64,000 nt of DNA, taken from contig NZ_JAMTCF010000008.1 in assembly GCF_024171695.1 (NCBI RefSeq), forward strand, positions 304,338-368,337, written 5' to 3'. Source of the DNA: Actinosynnema pretiosum. GTDB taxonomy: Bacteria > Actinomycetota > Actinomycetes > Mycobacteriales > Pseudonocardiaceae. A program made the translations under genes and the position numbers. Below are positions 41,503 through 51,440 of the stretch, piece by piece; the stretch's first letter is position 1; each line of letters starts with the position of its first letter. A model generated the notes under the pieces. That model saw nothing but the letters and a program-made list of their open reading frames with translations, did not search any database and had not been told where the DNA came from.

Positions 41503-42777
41503 GTGCGCAACCGTCGAGCAGGCCTGGGTAGCCTCCTGGCCTGCACCGCAGTGCTCGCAGCGGTCACCACCGCCTGCGGTTCGGACAGTGGGACCAGTGC
41601 CGATGGCAAGATCGAACTCACCGTCGCCACGTTCAACCAGTTCGGGTACGAGGAGCTCCTCAAGGAGTACGAGGCGGCTCACCCCAACATCAAGGTGAGC
41701 GAGCGCAAGACCGGCCAGGCCGCTGACCACCACAAGAACCTCTTCACCAAGATGGCGGCGGGCTCCGGCCTCTCCGACATCGAGGGCGTCGAGGAGGGCT
41801 ACCTCAGCCAGGTCATGACCCGCGCGGGCCAGTTCAACAACCTCAAGGAGATCGGCCCGAACGTCGACGGCCGCTGGCTGGACTGGAAGACCGAGTCGGT
41901 CACCGCCAAGGGCGGCGAGCTGATCGGCTACGGCACGGACATCGGCCCGCTGGCCATGTGCTACCGCAAGGACCTCCTGGAGGCCGGTGGCATCGCCACC
42001 GACGAGGCGAGCATCACCGCCACCTTCGCCACCTGGGACTCGTACTTCGCCGCGGGCAAGCAGTACGCGGAGAAGACCGGCAAGGCCTGGTTCGACTCGG
42101 CCGCGCAGATCTTCAACCCGATGCACAACCAGGCCGAGCTGGGCTACTTCGACAAGGACGACAAGCTCGTCATCGACTCGAACGGCGACAAGGCCATCTG
42201 GGGCAAGGTGACCACCGCCGTCGCCCAGGGCCAGTCCGCCAAGCTCAAGGCGTGGACCCCCGAGTGGGAGACCGGCTTCCGCGAGTCGGCCTTCGCCACC
42301 AAGACCTGCCCGGCGTGGCTCCTCGGCAACATCGAGAAGAACTCCGGCCCCGAGCACAAGGGCAAGTGGGTCGTCACCGGCTCCTTCCCCGACGGCGGCG
42401 GCAACTGGGGCGGCTCGTTCCTGACCGTGCCCAAGCAGAGCAAGCACCCGAAGGAAGCCGCTGAGCTGGCTGCCTGGCTGACCGCGCCCGAGCAGCAGAT
42501 CAAGGCGTTCAAGGCCAAGAACACCTTCCCGAGCCAGCTCGAGGCGCTCGACAACCCCGAGCTGACCGAGAGCACCAACGAGTACTTCGGCCAGCAGGTC
42601 GGCAAGCTCTACGCGGAGCAGGCCAAGAAGGTCGACGTGGCCCAGTACAAGGGCCCGAAGGACGGCCAGATCCAGGACGACATCGTCGGCCCGGCGCTGA
42701 TCTCCGTCGAGCAGGGCACCAACGCGGACGAGGCGTGGAAGAAGGTCGTCGAGGACGCCCAGAAGGCGACCAAGTGA
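41503..42777 (+). CDS. cebE: Cello-oligosaccharide ABC transporter binding lipoprotein (CebE-like)
   Basis: A 424-aa family 1 solute-binding lipoprotein. The signal peptide has a lipobox VTTAC with Cys25. The mature protein opens IELTVATFNQFGYEELLKEY and has the usual two-lobe fold (YGTDIGPLAMCYRKDLLEAGG; TGSFPDGGGNWGGSFLTVPKQSKHPKEAAEL). GTG 41503 is chosen over an upstream frame start because GAGGAG precedes it by 5 nt and the signal peptide begins there. It is the first gene of a five-gene operon under a CebR box. Cellobiose/cellotriose specificity is inferred from the operator and the GH1 partner. Confidence 0.9.
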   Translation: MRNRRAGLGSLLACTAVLAAVTTACGSDSGTSADGKIELTVATFNQFGYEELLKEYEAAHPNIKVSERKTGQAADHHKNLFTKMAAGSGLSDIEGVEEGYLSQVMTRAGQFNNLKEIGPNVDGRWLDWKTESVTAKGGELIGYGTDIGPLAMCYRKDLLEAGGIATDEASITATFATWDSYFAAGKQYAEKTGKAWFDSAAQIFNPMHNQAELGYFDKDDKLVIDSNGDKAIWGKVTTAVAQGQSAKLKAWTPEWETGFRESAFATKTCPAWLLGNIEKNSGPEHKGKWVVTGSFPDGGGNWGGSFLTVPKQSKHPKEAAELAAWLTAPEQQIKAFKAKNTFPSQLEALDNPELTESTNEYFGQQVGKLYAEQAKKVDVAQYKGPKDGQIQDDIVGPALISVEQGTNADEAWKKVVEDAQKATK

Positions 42778-43781
42778 CCACCGACACCTCGGTGGCGAGC
42801 GGGCGGGGCGCTTCGCCCCGCCCGCCGCGGCGTCCTGAGGGAGACGACTCGGTGGGGCTCGTCGACCCCACCCGCCGCTACCGGTTCAGCAACCTCGACG
42901 CGAAGTACTCGCCTTACCTGTTCGTGGCGCCGTTCTTCCTGCTGTTCACGGTCGTCGGCCTGTTCCCGCTGCTGTACACCGCCTACATCTCCCTGTTCGA
43001 CTGGGAGATGGGGCTGGACGGCGAGTTCATCGGCCTCGACAACTACGTCGAGCTGCTCAGCGACCCGCAGTTCTGGAACGCGATGGTCAACACGTTCAGC
43101 ATCTTCCTGATGTCGAGCGTGCCGCAGATCATCGTCGCCGTCCTGATCGCCGCGCTGCTCAACACCGCGCTGCGCGGGCGCACGTTGTGGCGCATGGGCG
43201 TGCTGCTGCCCTACGTGGCCAGCCTCGTCGCGCTCACCCTGATCTTCGGCGACCTGTTCGGCGTCCAGTACGGCATGATCAACGACTGGCTTGAGGCCAT
43301 CGGCTTCGACCGGATCAACTGGCAGGCCGAGCGCTGGTGGAGCCACGTCGCCATCGCCACCATGGTCGACTGGCGCTGGACCGGCTACAACGCGCTCATC
43401 GTGCTCGCCGCCATGCAGGCCATCCCGCGCGACGTGTACGAGGCCGCGGTCGTCGACGGCGCGGGCACCATGCGGCGCTTCTTCAGCGTCACGCTGCCCA
43501 TGCTCCGCCCGACGATCATCTTCGTCGTCATCACCTCGACCATCGGCGGCCTGCAGATCTTCACCGAGCCGCTGCTGTTCGAGCCTGGCGGCGGCAGCGC
43601 CAACGGTGGCGCCAGCAACCAGTTCCAGACGGTGATGCTCTACATGTACCAGGCCTTCTACAGCAAGTACGAGCTCGGTTACGCCTCCGCGGTGGCCTGG
43701 GTGCTGTTCGTCGTCGTCATCGCGATCGCCGGGATCAACTTCATGCTCACCCGCCGGATCGCCTCCAGTGGGGAGGACTAG
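42774..43781 (+). CDS. cebF: Sugar ABC transporter permease (CebF-like)
   Basis: A 335-aa MalF/UgpA-type permease with about six helices, beginning YSPYLFVAPFFLLFTVVGLFPLLY. The EAA loop is YEAAVVDGAGTMRRFFSVTLPMLRPTIIFV. A hydrophilic N-terminal leader of about 45 residues precedes helix 1. GTG 42774 overlaps the binding-protein stop by 4 bp. It partners with the next permease. No ATPase gene follows, as expected if a shared multi-sugar ATPase (MsiK-like) encoded elsewhere energises the system. Confidence 0.92.
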   Translation: MTTDTSVASGRGASPRPPRRPEGDDSVGLVDPTRRYRFSNLDAKYSPYLFVAPFFLLFTVVGLFPLLYTAYISLFDWEMGLDGEFIGLDNYVELLSDPQFWNAMVNTFSIFLMSSVPQIIVAVLIAALLNTALRGRTLWRMGVLLPYVASLVALTLIFGDLFGVQYGMINDWLEAIGFDRINWQAERWWSHVAIATMVDWRWTGYNALIVLAAMQAIPRDVYEAAVVDGAGTMRRFFSVTLPMLRPTIIFVVITSTIGGLQIFTEPLLFEPGGGSANGGASNQFQTVMLYMYQAFYSKYELGYASAVAWVLFVVVIAIAGINFMLTRRIASSGED

Positions 43782-43784
43782 ACC

Positions 43785-44603
43785 GTGTCGGAGAAGCGCC
43801 CCGGTTTCGCGGTCTACGGACCGCTGATCGCGTTCATCATCGCGTCGGCCTTCCCGTTCTACTGGGCCTTCCTGGTCGGCAGCCACGACGACGCGCACTT
43901 CAAGGCCGAGCAGCCCTGGCTCCCCGGCGGCAACTTCCTGGTCAACGCCCGCGACGTCCTGGACAAGATCGAGTTCTGGAAGGCGCTGGGCAACAGCCTC
44001 ATCGTCTCCTCGACGGTGACCGTCTCGGTCGTGTTCCTCTCCAGCCTGGCCGGCTTCGCCTTCGCCAAGCTGCGCTTCAAGGGCCGGGGCCCGCTGCTGC
44101 TGTTCGTCGTCGCGACCCTCGCGGTGCCGACCCAGCTGGGGATCATCCCGCTGTACATGGCGATGTCCGAGTTCGGCTGGGCCGGTGAGCTGGGCGCGGT
44201 GATCGTGCCGAACCTGATCACCGCCTTCGGCGTGTTCTGGATGCGCCAGTTCATCGCGGACGCCGTGCCGGACGAGCTCGTCGAAGCGGCCCGCATGGAC
44301 GGTTGCAGCCTCCTCAGCACCTACTGGCACGTGTGCCTGCCCGCGGTCCGCCCGGCGGCGGCGATGCTCGGCATCTTCACGTTCATGACGTCCTGGAACG
44401 ACTTCCTCTGGCCGCTGATCGCGCTGAACGCCGAGAACCCGACCATCCAGGTCGCGCTGGAGAAGCTCAAGAGCGGTTACTACATCAACAACTCGCTCGT
44501 GCTCGCCGGGACCACGATGGCCACCGTCCCGGTGCTGATCGTGTTCCTCGTACTCGGGCGGCAGATCGTCGCCGGGATCATGCAGGGTGCTGTGAAGGGG
44601 TAG
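43785..44603 (+). CDS. cebG: Sugar ABC transporter permease (CebG-like)
   Basis: A 272-aa MalG-type permease. Helix 1 is LIAFIIASAFPFYWAFLVGS, and the EAA loop is VEAARMDGCSLLSTYWHVCLPAVRPAAAML. The conserved ending TMATVPVLIVFLVLGRQIVAGIMQGAVKG is present. The GTG start is 3 bp after the CebF stop, and the TAG is 2 bp before the beta-glucosidase GTG. Confidence 0.93.
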   Translation: MSEKRPGFAVYGPLIAFIIASAFPFYWAFLVGSHDDAHFKAEQPWLPGGNFLVNARDVLDKIEFWKALGNSLIVSSTVTVSVVFLSSLAGFAFAKLRFKGRGPLLLFVVATLAVPTQLGIIPLYMAMSEFGWAGELGAVIVPNLITAFGVFWMRQFIADAVPDELVEAARMDGCSLLSTYWHVCLPAVRPAAAMLGIFTFMTSWNDFLWPLIALNAENPTIQVALEKLKSGYYINNSLVLAGTTMATVPVLIVFLVLGRQIVAGIMQGAVKG

Positions 44604-44605
44604 TT

Positions 44606-46020
<1,415 letters not shown>

Positions 46021-46024
<4 letters not shown>

Positions 46025-47052
46025 CCGACGCCGTTGAGCCGCCCAAGGCCCGAAGGCCCCCGACCAGGCTCGAAGAGGTCGCCAGAGCCGCCGGGGTGTC
46101 CAAGTCGACCGTGTCGAGGGTGATCAACGGCGAGCCGTACGTCAGCACCAAGGCGCGCGAGGCCGTTCACCAGGCGATCGTTCAGCTGGGGTACAGCCCC
46201 AACCAGGCCGCCCGCACCCTTGCGGGCAGCAGGGCGAACTGCATCGCGCTGGTGGTGTCCGAACAGGGCAGCCGGGTGCTGGCGGACCCGTTCTTCGCGG
46301 GCGTGCTGCGAGGCGTGCACGCGGAGCTGTCGGGCAAGAGGGTCCAGCTCGTGCTCATGATGAGCAAGGAGGGCGACGAGCAGGACCTGGTGAACTACCT
46401 GTGCGGCGGCCACGTCGACGGCGTGCTGGTGATCAGCCTGCACGGCCAGGACCCGCTGCCCCGCGTGCTCGCCGACGCGGGCCTGCCCACCGTCGTCGGT
46501 GGCAGGCCCCTCGGCGCGGGCGGGGTGCCGTACGTGGACTCGGACAACTTCAACGGGGCCATGGAGGCGGCCAAGCACCTGGTCTCGCTGGGGCGCACGA
46601 GGATCGCGACCATAGCGGGCCCGAAGGACATGGCCGTGGGCATGGACCGCCTGAGCGGGTTCAAGCGGGCGCTGAGCCAGGCCGGGCTGCGCGACGACCT
46701 GGTCGCGTTCGGCGACTTCACCCCGACCAGCGGCGCCGCCGCGATGGACGAGCTGCTGACCCGCGAGCCCGCGCTGGACGCGGTGTTCGTGGGGGCCGAC
46801 ATCATGGCGATGGGCGCGCTGCAGGCGCTGCACGCGCACGGCAAGCGGGTGCCGCAGGACGTGGCCGTGGTGGGCTTCGACGACCTGGTCCTGGCGTCGA
46901 CGGCGGTCCCGCCGCTGACGACGGTCCGGCAGGACGTGGAGCAGCTGGGCCGCACGATGACGTGGCGGCTGATGGCGGAGCTGACGGGCGAGGAGAACCT
47001 CCCCCCGTTCCTGCTCCTGCCGACCTCGCTGGTGCACCGGGCCAGCGCGTAG
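46021..47052 (+). CDS. cebR: LacI-family repressor (CebR-like)
   Basis: A 343-aa LacI/GalR regulator. The HTH and hinge are TRLEEVARAAGVSKSTVSRV, then INGEPYVSTKAREAV and LGYSPNQAARTLAGSRA. The periplasmic-binding-protein-like effector domain follows (IALVVSEQGSRVLADPFFAG; VAVVGFDDLVLAST; PPLTTVRQDVEQLG). Its position at the 3' end of the ceb-bgl operon and the CebR boxes at 41455 and 47729 argue that it represses this operon and the GH74 gene and is released by cellobiose-like ligands. In Streptomyces cebR is upstream and separately placed, so the order differs. Confidence 0.92.
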
Positions 47053-47063
47053 CGCCCGGACCA

Positions 47064-47096
47064 CCTGCCGCTACCTCGCGTAGTGGTAGCGGCAGG
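47064..47096. terminator. Hairpin between cebR and yoeB
   Basis: A perfect 12-bp inverted repeat (CCTGCCGCTACC / GGTAGCGGCAGG) with a 9-nt loop starts 11 bp after the cebR stop. It includes the last codons of the convergent yoeB gene, so it could terminate both. Confidence 0.65.
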
Positions 47097-47331
47097 CGGC
47101 GATCCGGATCTCGTCCTCCGCGATCTTGTAGACCAGGCGGTGCTCGTCGGTGATCCGGCGCGACCAGTAGCCCTGGAAGCCGTGCTTGAGCGGCTCGGGC
47201 TTGCCGATGCCCTCGTTGCCGTTGCGCTGGACGTCCTTGATCAGCTCGTTGACGCGCTTGAGCACCTTGCGGTCCTCGGTCTGCCACCAGAGGTAGTCGG
47301 CCCAGGCGTGCTCGTCCCAGATGAACTTCAC
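47071..47331 (-). CDS. yoeB: YoeB/Txe family toxin (ribosome-dependent mRNA interferase)
   Basis: An 86-aa RelE-superfamily toxin of the YoeB branch. FIWDEHAWADYLWWQTEDRKVLKRVNELI is the family N-terminus, and the C-terminal ITDEHRLVYKIAEDEIRIAACRYHY carries the catalytic Glu/Arg region and the His-Tyr end typical of YoeB. It cleaves mRNA in the ribosomal A site when freed from antitoxin. It overlaps the antitoxin stop by 4 bp. Confidence 0.95.
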   Translation of the reverse strand: MKFIWDEHAWADYLWWQTEDRKVLKRVNELIKDVQRNGNEGIGKPEPLKHGFQGYWSRRITDEHRLVYKIAEDEIRIAACRYHYAR

Positions 47332-47570
47332 TCGACCAGCTCGTGGTGCTCGCCGCCGCCGGATTCCAAGCGTTCGATCGAGTTGAACACGCGCCGCGCG
47401 TTCTCCGTGCTGCGGAGCAGGTAGAGGGACTCCTTCATGGACTGGTAGTCGTCGAGTGCGACGATCACCACCGAGTCGCGTCCCGCGCGGGTGATCACGA
47501 CTTCCTCACGGTCGTTGATCACGGAGTCGAGCGTCTCGGCGTAGTTGGCGCGTGATTCGGAATAGCTCAT
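47328..47570 (-). CDS. yefM: YefM antitoxin (Phd/YefM family)
   Basis: An 80-aa antitoxin: MSYSESRANYAETLDSVINDREEVVITR is the DNA-binding Phd/YefM N-terminus, and ALDDYQSMKESLYLLRSTENARRV is the conserved centre. The C-terminal acidic tail (RLESGGGEHHELVE) should wrap the toxin. ATG 47570 is preferred because the fold begins there and AGGTG lies 7 nt upstream; in-frame GTGs at 47579 and 47588 are possible. A palindrome at 47595-47614 is probably its autoregulatory operator. Confidence 0.93.
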   Translation of the reverse strand: MSYSESRANYAETLDSVINDREEVVITRAGRDSVVIVALDDYQSMKESLYLLRSTENARRVFNSIERLESGGGEHHELVE

Positions 47571-47594
47571 GATCTTCACCTGTGACACCTTTCG

Positions 47595-47614
47595 ACGTAC
47601 AAGATATTGTACGT
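47595..47614. promoter_or_regulatory. YefM-type palindromic operator
   Basis: Perfect 8-bp arms ACGTACAA and TTGTACGT around a GATA spacer lie 25 bp before the yefM ATG. The core is close to the TGTACA hexamer known to be bound by E. coli YefM-YoeB, so conditional autorepression is likely. Confidence 0.75.
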
Positions 47615-48007
47615 ATCCCGTTGTGAAGCGCCAAGGGCGAGCGAGTCACCTGCAATTCACCCGATCCGCGCACCGGGCAGCTCTTTACACCGCACTTCGG
47701 CGGTCGTTACGTTTTTCTTCCACCCGCTCTGGGAGCGCTCCCAGAAACGGTGGTCGGGTCGGTCGTCCCCCGACCGCCCGGAGCCAGGCGCGGGAGGAGG
47801 CGTCCCTTTCGCCCACCGCCTCCTCCCGACCCCGGCCCGGTTCGCGCTCGACCCGCACGGCCCGCCAGGTCTCCGCTCGACTCCCGCTCGACCGGCCCGA
47901 CCAGCTCAGCCCGCTCAGCCCGCCAGGCCCCCGCTCCACCGGCCCGGCCCCCGCTCCACCGCTCGCCCTGCCCGGCACCCGCCCGAACCGCGCAAAGGAG
48001 CGCCGTG
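47615..48007. other. Intergenic region between yefM and the GH74 gene
   Basis: Divergent promoter region of about 390 bp. It holds the CebR box at 47729-47744 and then a C-rich, low-complexity leader with repeated CCCGCTCGACC/CCGCTCCACC-like words up to the AAAGGAG Shine-Dalgarno at 47996-48002. No gene is seen. Confidence 0.6.
47729..47744. promoter_or_regulatory. CebR/CelR-type operator upstream of GH74 gene
   Basis: CTGGGAGCGCTCCCAG, identical over all 16 bp to the operator at 41455, lies 263 bp before the GH74 start. The distance implies a long leader or an upstream promoter at the operator. Confidence 0.88.
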
Positions 48008-50767
48008 ATGGCACCGCGCCAGCCAGAGCCCACCCCGCCCGTCACCGCACGGGCGCGGCGCGGGAGCCGATTACCCGCCCTCCTGGCAGCCCTCGTCACG
48101 GCCGCCGCCACGCTCGTCGCCATCGTCGCCACCAGCCCCGCCCCCGTCGCGCAGGCCGCGCCCGCGAGCCAGCCGCACACCTGGAAGAACGTCGAGATCC
48201 AGGGCGGCGGGTTCGTGCCCGGCATCGTCTTCAGCCCCGCCGAGCGGAACCTGGTCTACGCGCGCACCGACATCGGCGGCGCCTACCGCTGGAACCAGGC
48301 CACCGGCCGCTGGACCCCGCTGCTCGACGCCGTCGGCTGGGACCGCTGGGGCCACAACGGCGTCATCTCGATCGCCCCGGACCCCAAGAACGCCGCCAAG
48401 GTCTACGCCGCCGTCGGCATGTACACCAACAGCTGGGACCCGAACAACGGCGCCGTCCTGCGCTCCTCCGACCGGGGCGCGACCTGGCAGTCCACCAGCC
48501 TCCCGTTCAAGCTCGGCGGCAACATGCCGGGCCGGGGCATGGGCGAGCGCCTCGCGGTCGACCCGAACGACCCGCGCGTGCTCCACCTCGGCGCCCCCAG
48601 CGGCAACGGGCTGTGGCGCAGCACCGACAGCGGCGTCACCTGGGCGAAGGTCACCGCGTTCCCCAACCCCGGCACCTACGTCGCCGACCCGAACGACACC
48701 ACCGGCTACAACAGCGACAACCAGGGCGTCACCTGGGTCACCTACGACCCGCGCTCGTCCGCGTCCGGCGCCCCCAGCCGCACGATCTACGTGGGCGTCG
48801 CCGACAAGCAGAACACCGTCTACCGCACCACGGACGCGGGCGCGACGTGGACCAGGCTCGCCGGTCAGCCCACCGGCTACCTCGCGCACAAGGGCGTCCT
48901 GGACACCACCGGCGGCTTCCTCTACCTCGCCACCAGCGACACCGGCGGCCCGTACGACGGCGCCAAGGGCGACGTGTGGAAGTACGACACGGCTTCCGGC
49001 GCGTGGACCAGGATCAGCCCGATCCCGTCCGACAGCGCCGACGACTACTTCGGCTACAGCGGCCTCACCATCGACCGCAACAACCCCAGCACGATCATGG
49101 TCACCACCCAGATCTCCTGGTGGCCGGACATCATCGTGTTCCGCTCCACCGACGCGGGCGCGACCTGGACCCGCATCTGGGACTTCACCAACTACCCCAA
49201 CCGCAGCTTCCGCTACACCATGGACATCACCGCCTCCCCGTGGCTGAGCTGGGGGGCCAACCCGCAGCCGCCCGAGGTCACGCCCAAGCTCGGCTGGATG
49301 ACCGAGTCGATGGAGATCGACCCGTTCGACTCGGACCGGATGCTCTACGGCACCGGCGCGACGATCTACGGCACCACCAACCTCACCGCCTGGGACCGGG
49401 GCGGCCAGATCACCCTCAAGCCCACGGCGGCGGGTCTGGAGGAGACCAGCGTGCTCGACCTGGTCAGCCCGCCCACCGGCGCGGCCCCGCTGGTCAGCGC
49501 GCTCGGCGACATCGGCGGGTTCCGGCACGCGGATCTGGCCAAGGTGCCGCCGATGATGTTCACCCAGCCCAACTTCACCTCCACCACCAGCCTGGACTAC
49601 GCCGAGACCAACGCCTCGGTGATGGTCCGCTCCGGCAACTCCGACGCCGCCCCGCACGTCGCGTTCTCCACGGACGGCGGCGCGAACTGGTTCGGCGGGA
49701 CCGATCCGGGCGGGGTGACCGGCGGTGGCACGGTCGCGGCGGCGGCGGACGGCAGCCGGTTCGTCTGGAGCCCGGCGGGCGCGGGGGTGCACCTCTCGGT
49801 GGGCTTCGGCAACTCCTGGACCGCGTCGAGCGGCGTGCCCGCGGGCGCGGTGGTCGAGTCGGACCGGGTGAACCCGAGGAAGTTCTACGCGCTGGCCGCG
49901 AACCGCGTCTACACCAGCACCGACGGCGGCGCGACGTTCACGGCGGGCGCGTCGGTGGCGGCGACCAAGCTGCACGCCGTGCCCGGCCGCGAGGGCGAGC
50001 TGTGGCTGGCGGGCGAGGGCGGGCTGTTCCGGTCCACCGACGGCGGCGCGACCGCCGCCAAGCAGGCGAACGTGACGAGCGCGGTGAACGTCGGCTTCGG
50101 CAAGGCCGCGCCCGGCAGCACCTACCCGGCGCTGTACGCGGTGCTCACCACCGGCGGCGTGACCGGCGTGCTCCGCTCCGACGACACCGGGGCGAACTGG
50201 GTCCGGATCAACGACGACCAGCACCAGTACGGCAACGCGGGCGAGGCGATCACCGGCGACCCGAGGGTCTACGGGCGGGTCTACCTCGGCACGAACGGGC
50301 GCGGGATCCTGTACGCCGACCCGAGCGGGCCGCCGCCGAGCACGACGACGACCACCACGACCACCACGACCACCACGACCACCACGACCGGCGGTGGGAC
50401 CACGACCACCACCACGACCACCACCACGACGACGGTCCCGCCCTCGGCGTCGTGCGCGGTCGAGTACCGGGTGCAGAACCAGTGGTCCGGCGGGTTCCAG
50501 GGAACCGTGCGGATCACCAACCGGGGCACGACGGCCGTCAGCGGGTGGTCGCTGAGGTGGACCTACGCGAACGGCCAGCGGGTGACCAGCGCGTGGAACG
50601 GCAAGGCCGCGCAGAGCGGCGCCGAGGTCACGGTGACCAACGAGGGCTGGAACGGGACCATCGGCGCTGGGAGCGCGGTGGAGTTCGGATTCCAGGCGAG
50701 CTGGCAGGGCAGCAACGCCAACCCCACCGCGTTCACGCTCAACGGTGGTTCCTGCTCACCGGTGTGA
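48008..50767 (+). CDS. Secreted GH74 xyloglucanase/endoglucanase with CBM2
   Basis: A 919-aa secreted enzyme. A Sec signal peptide (RARRGSRLPALLAALVTAAA ending near AQAAPA) is followed by tandem seven-bladed beta-propellers of GH74. The Asp in ARTDIGGAYRW and the Asp in ALGDIGGFRH sit at the positions of the two catalytic acids known in GH74 enzymes. BNR-type repeats (SSDRGATW, STDAGATW, SDDTGANW) run through it. A Thr-rich linker (about residues 780-810) leads to a C-terminal CBM2 cellulose-binding module (SCAVEYRVQNQWSGGFQGTV ... GGSC, disulfide between terminal Cys). It attacks xyloglucan or beta-1,4-glucan outside the cell. ATG 48008 or GTG 48005 is the start. Confidence 0.95.
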   Translation: MAPRQPEPTPPVTARARRGSRLPALLAALVTAAATLVAIVATSPAPVAQAAPASQPHTWKNVEIQGGGFVPGIVFSPAERNLVYARTDIGGAYRWNQATGRWTPLLDAVGWDRWGHNGVISIAPDPKNAAKVYAAVGMYTNSWDPNNGAVLRSSDRGATWQSTSLPFKLGGNMPGRGMGERLAVDPNDPRVLHLGAPSGNGLWRSTDSGVTWAKVTAFPNPGTYVADPNDTTGYNSDNQGVTWVTYDPRSSASGAPSRTIYVGVADKQNTVYRTTDAGATWTRLAGQPTGYLAHKGVLDTTGGFLYLATSDTGGPYDGAKGDVWKYDTASGAWTRISPIPSDSADDYFGYSGLTIDRNNPSTIMVTTQISWWPDIIVFRSTDAGATWTRIWDFTNYPNRSFRYTMDITASPWLSWGANPQPPEVTPKLGWMTESMEIDPFDSDRMLYGTGATIYGTTNLTAWDRGGQITLKPTAAGLEETSVLDLVSPPTGAAPLVSALGDIGGFRHADLAKVPPMMFTQPNFTSTTSLDYAETNASVMVRSGNSDAAPHVAFSTDGGANWFGGTDPGGVTGGGTVAAAADGSRFVWSPAGAGVHLSVGFGNSWTASSGVPAGAVVESDRVNPRKFYALAANRVYTSTDGGATFTAGASVAATKLHAVPGREGELWLAGEGGLFRSTDGGATAAKQANVTSAVNVGFGKAAPGSTYPALYAVLTTGGVTGVLRSDDTGANWVRINDDQHQYGNAGEAITGDPRVYGRVYLGTNGRGILYADPSGPPPSTTTTTTTTTTTTTTTTGGGTTTTTTTTTTTTVPPSASCAVEYRVQNQWSGGFQGTVRITNRGTTAVSGWSLRWTYANGQRVTSAWNGKAAQSGAEVTVTNEGWNGTIGAGSAVEFGFQASWQGSNANPTAFTLNGGSCSPV

Positions 50768-50782
50768 GGCCCTCGTGCGGGT

Positions 50783-50821
50783 CCCGGCGGCGCGGCTGCG
50801 CGACACAGCCGCGCCGCCGGG
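50783..50821. terminator. 16-bp perfect hairpin after GH74 gene
   Basis: Arms 50783-50798 and 50806-50821 (CCCGGCGGCGCGGCTG and its complement) with a 7-nt loop, 15 bp after the stop. It also serves the convergent LapA-like gene. Confidence 0.75.
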
Positions 50822-50865
50822 GCGCGTCCGCAGGAGCGCGGCGGAGCCCGCGCGGCCCGAGGGTC

Positions 50866-51378
50866 TCAGCGCCGGTCGGTCGCGGCCTCGGCGCGCTTGC
50901 GGGCCTCGCGCCGCAGCTGCAGGATGCGGGCCGCGCCCACCAGCGCCACCAGCAGCGCGCCCGCGATCGCGGACAGCAGCAGCGCCACGCCCAGCGGCAG
51001 CGTGCTGGTGCCGCCGAGGAACGTGATGGTCGCGCCCGCCTGGTTCTGCAGGATGAACACCAGCAGGAACAGCAGCACCACGGCGGAGGCCACGACCGCC
51101 ACCCACGCGCCGCTGATCCTGGTCGGCCGGGTGCGCTCGTGCCCGCGCCTGGCGGCCTTGTCGGCCGGGACCGGGGCGGGGGTGGGTGTCGGGGTGGGCG
51201 CCGCCGAACCGGGGGCGGCCGAACCGGGCACCGTCGAACCGGGGGCGGCGGGACTCGCCCCCCTGCCGTCGGGGGTGGTGCGCGTCGGACGCGTGGCGTC
51301 GACCCTGGGCGTGGGCACGGCCTCCGGTGGCGCGGGGTCCACGGCCGGAGCGCGCTTGTCTTCGCGTGGAGCGGTCAC
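50866..51378 (-). CDS. LapA (DUF1049) family membrane protein
   Basis: A 170-aa protein. Residues 1-88 are a Pro/Ala/Thr-rich hydrophilic N-terminus, followed by the two-helix LapA domain (GAWVAVVASAVVLLFLLVFILQNQAGATITFLGG and PLGVALLLSAIAGALLVALVGAARILQLRREARKR). The NQ motif at the end of helix 1 is family-typical. In other bacteria LapA proteins work with LapB in envelope homeostasis; here it stands alone, so the function is open. A GAGAAT hexamer 6 nt before the GTG suggests a leaderless start. Confidence 0.85.
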   Translation of the reverse strand: MTAPREDKRAPAVDPAPPEAVPTPRVDATRPTRTTPDGRGASPAAPGSTVPGSAAPGSAAPTPTPTPAPVPADKAARRGHERTRPTRISGAWVAVVASAVVLLFLLVFILQNQAGATITFLGGTSTLPLGVALLLSAIAGALLVALVGAARILQLRREARKRAEAATDRR

Positions 51379-51440
51379 CCGCCGATTCTCGCCCCGCGCC
51401 CACGCCGCCGCGACTCAGCGCGCCGCCGCCCGGCCCGAGG

